Shown in pieces: positions 60,494 to 64,000 of a stretch of DNA of 64,000 bases. Source of the stretch: Thalassovita taeanensis (lineage in GTDB: Bacteria; Pseudomonadota; Alphaproteobacteria; Rhodobacterales; Rhodobacteraceae); contig NZ_FOEP01000002.1 in assembly GCF_900110775.1 (NCBI RefSeq), forward strand, positions 310,001 through 374,000. The letters are read 5' to 3'. Under the pieces are notes generated by a model. It was not told the origin of the DNA and ran no database searches. It saw only the letters and a program-made list of their open reading frames with translations. The translations under genes were made by a program, and so were the position numbers. The stretch's first letter is position 1. Each line of letters begins with the position of its first letter.

Positions 60494-60542
60494 ATGAACA
60501 GAAACCTTCCGTCGGGGATGACGGAAAAGGAGAGACAGACAA

Positions 60543-61220
60543 ATGCATATCGAACCCGGAATCGTTAACGGCGCCAAACTGATCCTGAGCTATGGCACCG
60601 CCGCCGCCGCAGGCGTCTACGGCCTGAAACAGGGCTGGGACACAGCCAAACAGCAGGGCCTGGGCGCGCTGGCCACCCGCGCTGCCATGGCCACCGCTGC
60701 GGTTTTCACCTTTTTCCAGATCCTGCCGCACTTTCCCGTCGGCGTTTCCGAGGTGCACTTTATCCTTGGCTCGACCCTCTTCCTGCTGCTCGGTGCGGCG
60801 CCTGCCGCCTTCGGTCTGGCGCTGGGTCTGCTGCTGCAAGGGATGTTCTTCGCGCCCTTCGATCTGCCGCAATACGGCATGAACCTGACCACCATTCTGG
60901 TGCCGCTCTTCGCACTGAACATGCTGGCCAAGAAAATCATCGCGCCGGACACCGCCTATGTTGACCTGAAGTACACACAGGCCCTGGCCCTTTCGACCGC
61001 CTATCAGGGCGGCGTCGTTGCCTGGGTTGCCTTCTGGGCCTTCTATGGTCAGGGCTTTGGTGCGGCCAACATCGCGGCCGTGTCGTCCTTTGGCGCCGCC
61101 TACATGATGGTTGTCCTGATCGAGCCTCTGGCAGATCTTGCCGTTCTTGCCGCCGCAAAATCGCTGCGTGGCCTGTCCGGTTCGGGCCTTGTCACGCCGC
61201 GTCTGCTGAACGCCGCCTGA
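60543..61220 (+). CDS. cbiM: CbiM-like energy-coupling factor permease (cobalt/cobalamin-regulated)
   Basis: This 225-residue membrane protein has about seven helices. The N-terminus MHIEPGIVNGAKLILSYGTA resembles the metal-binding MHI start of CbiM, and FPVGVSEVHFILGSTLFLLLG, LGLLLQGMFFAPFDLPQYGMN and NMLAKKIIAP are CbiM-type segments. It should be the cobalt-specific component of an uptake system. CbiN, CbiQ and CbiO partners are not beside it, so it either works alone or uses distant partners. It is controlled by the riboswitch upstream and followed by a terminator. Confidence 0.88.
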   Translation: MHIEPGIVNGAKLILSYGTAAAAGVYGLKQGWDTAKQQGLGALATRAAMATAAVFTFFQILPHFPVGVSEVHFILGSTLFLLLGAAPAAFGLALGLLLQGMFFAPFDLPQYGMNLTTILVPLFALNMLAKKIIAPDTAYVDLKYTQALALSTAYQGGVVAWVAFWAFYGQGFGAANIAAVSSFGAAYMMVVLIEPLADLAVLAAAKSLRGLSGSGLVTPRLLNAA

Positions 61221-61258
61221 TCAAACGAACCTCACCGATCCTTCAGGGTCGGCGCATG

Positions 61259-61286
61259 GACGACCGGCACACGCCGGTCGTCTTTT
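61259..61286 (+). terminator. Terminator after the CbiM-like gene
   Basis: A 10-bp perfect stem GACGACCGGC / GCCGGTCGTC with loop ACAC and TTTT directly after. It separates the riboswitch-controlled permease from cobW, at least partly. Confidence 0.9.
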
Positions 61287-61306
61287 CCGGTTTATAGGAG
61301 GCCCCC

Positions 61307-62377
61307 ATGCCCACAAAAATCCCCGCCACCGTCGTCACCGGATTTCTTGGTGCCGGTAAAACCACTCTGATCCGCCACATGCTGGCCAACGCCAGCGGCA
61401 AACGCATCGCCCTGATCATCAATGAATTCGGCGATCTCGGCGTCGATGGCGACATCCTCAAAGGCTGCGGCGATGAAACCTGCACCGAGGATGATATCAT
61501 GGAACTGTCCAACGGATGCATCTGCTGCACCGTGGCCGATGATTTCATCCCCACCCTGCAAAAACTGCTGGACCGGCCCAACCGCCCCGACCACATCGTG
61601 ATCGAAACCTCCGGCCTCGCGCTGCCGCAGCCGCTGATCCGCGCCTTCAACTGGCCCGAAATCAGCACCCGCGTCACCGTCGATGGTGTCGTAACCGTCG
61701 TTGACGGCAAAGCCGTGACCGAAGGCCGTTTCGCCCACAATGTCGCCGCCGTCGATGCACAGCGCGCGCTGGATGAAAACCTCGACCACGAAACCCCGCT
61801 GTCCGAACTCTTCGAAGATCAGATCGCCTGTGCTGACATGATCGTCGTCAACAAATCAGACCTGCTGACCGAGGCCGAGATCGACGCCCTTACCGCTCAG
61901 CTGAAATCCGACAGCCGCAAAGGTGTGCAGGTGGTCAAATCCACCATGGGCGCGCTGCCAATTGATGTGTTGCTGGGTCAGGGCGTCGGCGCCGAAAATG
62001 ACCTGTCCGCCCGGCACGAAATCCACCACCACCATCACCACCATGATGACGAAGACCACGATCACGAGGATGATCACCACCACGAGCACGGCCACGACGA
62101 ATTCGATTCCTTCGTCGTCACCCGCGCCGAAATCGTCGATCCCAAAGCCTTCGCCGCGCAGCTGTCCGAGGTGATCCGCGCCCATGACATCCTCCGCCTC
62201 AAGGGCTTTGCCGCCGTCACCGGCAAACCGATGCGCCTGACGGTGCAAGCCGTCGGGCCGCGTGTCGACAGCTACTTCGACCAACCCTTCGGCAGCCAAC
62301 CGCGCGAAACCAAACTGGTGGTGATTGGCCAGGCGGGCCTTGACCGCGCCGCGATCGAGGCAGCCCTTCAGGCATGA
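61307..62377 (+). CDS. cobW: CobW family GTPase (cobalt chaperone)
   Basis: This 356-residue G3E GTPase has Walker A TGFLGAGKTTLIRHML, the metal-binding CxCC in LSNGCICCTVADDF (about residue 73), the guanine-specific VVNKSDLLTEAE, and a histidine-rich loop (about residues 234-265, EIHHHHHHHDDEDHDHEDD). The C-terminal CobW_C domain follows. In aerobic cobalamin synthesis CobW delivers cobalt to the CobNST chelatase; cobN begins 700 bases downstream. It starts at ATG 61307 with TAGGAGGCCCCC upstream. Confidence 0.95.
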   Translation: MPTKIPATVVTGFLGAGKTTLIRHMLANASGKRIALIINEFGDLGVDGDILKGCGDETCTEDDIMELSNGCICCTVADDFIPTLQKLLDRPNRPDHIVIETSGLALPQPLIRAFNWPEISTRVTVDGVVTVVDGKAVTEGRFAHNVAAVDAQRALDENLDHETPLSELFEDQIACADMIVVNKSDLLTEAEIDALTAQLKSDSRKGVQVVKSTMGALPIDVLLGQGVGAENDLSARHEIHHHHHHHDDEDHDHEDDHHHEHGHDEFDSFVVTRAEIVDPKAFAAQLSEVIRAHDILRLKGFAAVTGKPMRLTVQAVGPRVDSYFDQPFGSQPRETKLVVIGQAGLDRAAIEAALQA

Positions 62378-62829
62378 CCCTGAGCATCGCCCCCGAAAGC
62401 CCGCTCACCGACGCGGGCCGCGCCCTCGTCGCGGGCAGCCAAAGGGCGCTGCTTGATGTCTTCCCCCCCGAAGACATCTTTTCCTTCACCGCCGAGGAAC
62501 TGACCACCCCCGGCACAACCTTCCTCGTCGCCCGCAAGGGCGGCGCGGCACTGGGCTGTGTGGCTCTGGTGGATTGCGGTGATTACGCCGAGGTCAAACG
62601 CCTCTATGTGCCTGCTGCCGGGCGAGGTCAGGGCATCGCCCGCGCCCTGATGCAGGCACTGGAAAAGACTGCCCGCGCCATGGGCAAAAACGCGATCTTG
62701 CTGGAAACCGGCGACGCGCTGATCGCCGCCGTGGCGCTCTATACCGCGCTCGGATATACCAAGCGCGGTCCTTTCGGTGCCTATCCTGAACACCCCGCCA
62801 GCCTTTTCATGGGAAAACAGCTGGCATGA
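62374..62829 (+). CDS. GNAT family N-acetyltransferase
   Basis: This 151-residue protein has the acetyl-CoA-binding motif A VKRLYVPAAGRGQGIARALMQALE (about residues 71-94) and ends in ALGYTKRGPFGAYPEHPASLFM. The N-terminal beta strands are typical of GNAT. It overlaps cobW by 4 bases (ATGA), so it is co-translated with cobalamin genes, but a role in that pathway is not known. The substrate is not identifiable. Confidence 0.85.
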   Translation: MTLSIAPESPLTDAGRALVAGSQRALLDVFPPEDIFSFTAEELTTPGTTFLVARKGGAALGCVALVDCGDYAEVKRLYVPAAGRGQGIARALMQALEKTARAMGKNAILLETGDALIAAVALYTALGYTKRGPFGAYPEHPASLFMGKQLA

Positions 62830-62834
62830 TGTGC

Positions 62835-63005
62835 TCAGTCCTCGGTTTTCGCCTTGGCCGCTGCTGCCGCCTTCATCCGCTCCAGCAGCTCCGCCTTGGT
62901 CGAACGGTTGCCCGCGCCGGATTTTCCGCCGCCGCGCTCAACATGCTCATTGTGGCGGGGTTGATTCTTGGGGCCCTTGGGGGCGCCCGACTTGCCGTAA
63001 TCCAT
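62835..63005 (-). CDS. Small basic hypothetical protein
   Basis: The protein has 56 residues from ATG 63005, with AGGAAAGG at a good distance. The first half is glycine, lysine and asparagine rich (MDYGKSGAPKGPKNQPRHNE) and looks disordered; the second half is an amphipathic alanine-lysine helix (STKAELLERMKAAAAAKAKT). It is antisense to the flow of the surrounding cob genes and fits exactly in the gap before cobN. It resembles small conserved alphaproteobacterial proteins of unknown function. Confidence 0.6.
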   Translation of the reverse strand: MDYGKSGAPKGPKNQPRHNEHVERGGGKSGAGNRSTKAELLERMKAAAAAKAKTED

Positions 63006-63076
63006 GATCGTGCCTTTCCTGGCTCTGATGCCGCTCTTGCCCGAATCCACGCCCCGGCACAAGAAGGAGCCTGCTG

Positions 63077-64000
63077 ATGCACCTGCTCGCCGCTACCCCC
63101 GGATCCATCGACGATGGCAAAGAACCGGTCGATCTGGGCCAAAGCCCCGCCGACGTGGTCTTCATCTCCGCCGCCGATACCGAGCTTGCCGCCCTGTCGC
63201 AGGCCCGCACCGAAATGACCGACCCGCCAAGCCTGCGGCTGGCCAATCTCACCCACCTGCAACACCCGATGTCGGTGGACCTGCATCTGGACAATTGCGC
63301 CACCAAATCCCGACTGGTGATCGCCCGCATCCTCGGTGGCGCGGGCTATTGGAAATACGGATTCGAGCAATACGCCGCCCGGCTGGCCGAATGCGGCATC
63401 CCCTTCGCCGCCCTGCCCGGCGACGACAAACCCGACGCCGACCTGCGCGGCCTCTCCACCGTGTCGACCGACGATTACGACGCCCTGTGGTCCTACATGG
63501 TCGAAGGCGGCCCGCAAAATGCCAGCAACTTCCTCGCCCATGCCCGCTGGATGCTCACCGACCACCGCGCCGAGGACAGCCGCCCGCAAGCCGCCAAACC
63601 GCTTCTGCGCGCCGGGGTCTACTGGCCCGGCGCCGGGGTGTCCGACCTCGCCGCCGCCCAATCCGGCTGGTCCGCAGGTGCCCCCGTCGTGCCGATCATC
63701 TTTTACCGCGCGCTGGTGCAGGGCGCCGGGCTGAACCCGATCAACCGGCTGGTGAAATCCCTGCTGCGTCAGGGGCTGAACCCGCTGCCGATCTTCGTGG
63801 CCTCGCTGAAAGACCCAGTCTCGACCGCCACCCTCGAAACCCTCTTCACTGCGGCGCCGCCAACCCTGATCCTCAACGCCACCTCCTTCGCCGTCGGCAG
63901 CCCCCACGCAGGCGACGACAGCCCGAAAAATCCGCTGACCATGCCCGCCGCCAACGCCGCGCCAGTGTTCCAAACCGTCCTCGCCTCCTCGACCGAGGAA
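63077..64000 (+). CDS. cobN: Cobaltochelatase subunit CobN (partial, N-terminal 308 residues)
   Basis: The frame opens at ATG 63077 (AAGGAG seven bases upstream) and runs off the right edge without a stop. It starts MHLLAATPGSIDDGKEPVDL and contains ADVVFISAADTELAAL, ARILGGAGYWKYGFEQY, ARLAECGIPFAALPGDD and PNPL-type segments such as GAGLNPINRLVKSLLRQGLNP, all features of the CobN N-terminal region. CobN binds hydrogenobyrinic acid diamide and, with CobS and CobT, inserts cobalt using ATP, the late step of the aerobic route. Full-length CobN is about 1100-1250 residues. Confidence 0.93.
   Translation, partial: MHLLAATPGSIDDGKEPVDLGQSPADVVFISAADTELAALSQARTEMTDPPSLRLANLTHLQHPMSVDLHLDNCATKSRLVIARILGGAGYWKYGFEQYAARLAECGIPFAALPGDDKPDADLRGLSTVSTDDYDALWSYMVEGGPQNASNFLAHARWMLTDHRAEDSRPQAAKPLLRAGVYWPGAGVSDLAAAQSGWSAGAPVVPIIFYRALVQGAGLNPINRLVKSLLRQGLNPLPIFVASLKDPVSTATLETLFTAAPPTLILNATSFAVGSPHAGDDSPKNPLTMPAANAAPVFQTVLASSTEE

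Noticed and set aside
62020-62100. Simple-sequence repeat as a non-coding feature
   Set aside because: It is the CAC/CAT-rich codon run of the CobW histidine-rich loop, in frame and uninterrupted.
1-64000. tRNA, rRNA, insertion sequence, prophage or defence system
   Set aside because: No intergenic gap is large enough or folds like a tRNA to my eye. No transposase, integrase, phage structural gene, restriction enzyme or toxin-antitoxin pair appears among the supported reading frames.

Overview
This is GC-rich chromosomal DNA from an alphaproteobacterium, most likely the Roseobacter/Rhodobacteraceae group. The evidence is gene content and order: the lepB-rnc-era-recO block with a DUF1491 gene, three tandem peptide deformylase genes next to fmt, TRAP transporters, methylsuccinyl-CoA dehydrogenase of the ethylmalonyl-CoA pathway, and a Rhodobacter-like cobalamin locus. 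Almost all sequence is ordinary, tightly packed chromosomal coding DNA. I see no prophage, transposase, CRISPR array, toxin-antitoxin pair, tRNA or rRNA.

Layout. (1) 1-5 kb: a gene end, a TauE/SafE permease, mcd, a beta-keto acid cleavage enzyme and a SLAC1/TehA-type channel. (2) 5.0-14.2 kb: an aromatic-acid region. One minus-strand operon holds a crotonase, a MarR regulator, feruloyl-CoA synthase and an amidohydrolase. The next holds a fumarylpyruvate hydrolase-like enzyme, a zeta-class GST isomerase and a TRAP transporter, with a divergent marR. (3) 14.4-25.4 kb: a small stress-like membrane protein, then a complete reductive pyrimidine catabolism locus. It has an NMT1-type ABC importer, dihydropyrimidinase, N-carbamoyl-beta-alanine amidohydrolase, a RutR-like regulator and the two dihydropyrimidine dehydrogenase subunits PreA and PreT. 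Two palindromes matching the RutR operator sit at the two control points. (4) 25.6-43.9 kb: housekeeping genes (recO, era, rnc, lepB, acpS, pdxJ, rsh, rpoZ, folK, ispH, rnhA, fmt, def x3) and a few accessory genes.

(5) 44.0-64.0 kb: cobalamin biosynthesis and cobalt handling. A minus-strand operon runs from a small membrane protein through cbiX, cobH, cobL, cobI and a cbiG-cobJ fusion to cobM. On the plus strand are a DUF1636 gene, cobC and cobD. After smc come a textbook cobalamin riboswitch with a CbiM-like permease, then cobW, a GNAT gene, a small ORF and the start of cobN. The locus mixes markers of the cobalt-early route (CbiX, CbiG domain) and the cobalt-late route (CobN, CobW). The cbiX operon is preceded by a compact, apparently structured leader that I cannot assign to a known riboswitch class.

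The observations most worth a second look are mostly non-coding: the unassigned leader before cbiX; a twice-occurring element with three TGCAT repeats phased at exactly 11 bp; a dispersed motif found after gene 3' ends, one copy of which marks the breakpoint of a truncated channel gene; and RutR-type and MarR-type operators. Protein-level oddities are a third peptide deformylase that has lost both a metal ligand and the catalytic glutamate, and a crotonase beside feruloyl-CoA synthase that keeps both hydratase glutamates, which argues against the classical hydratase-lyase route.
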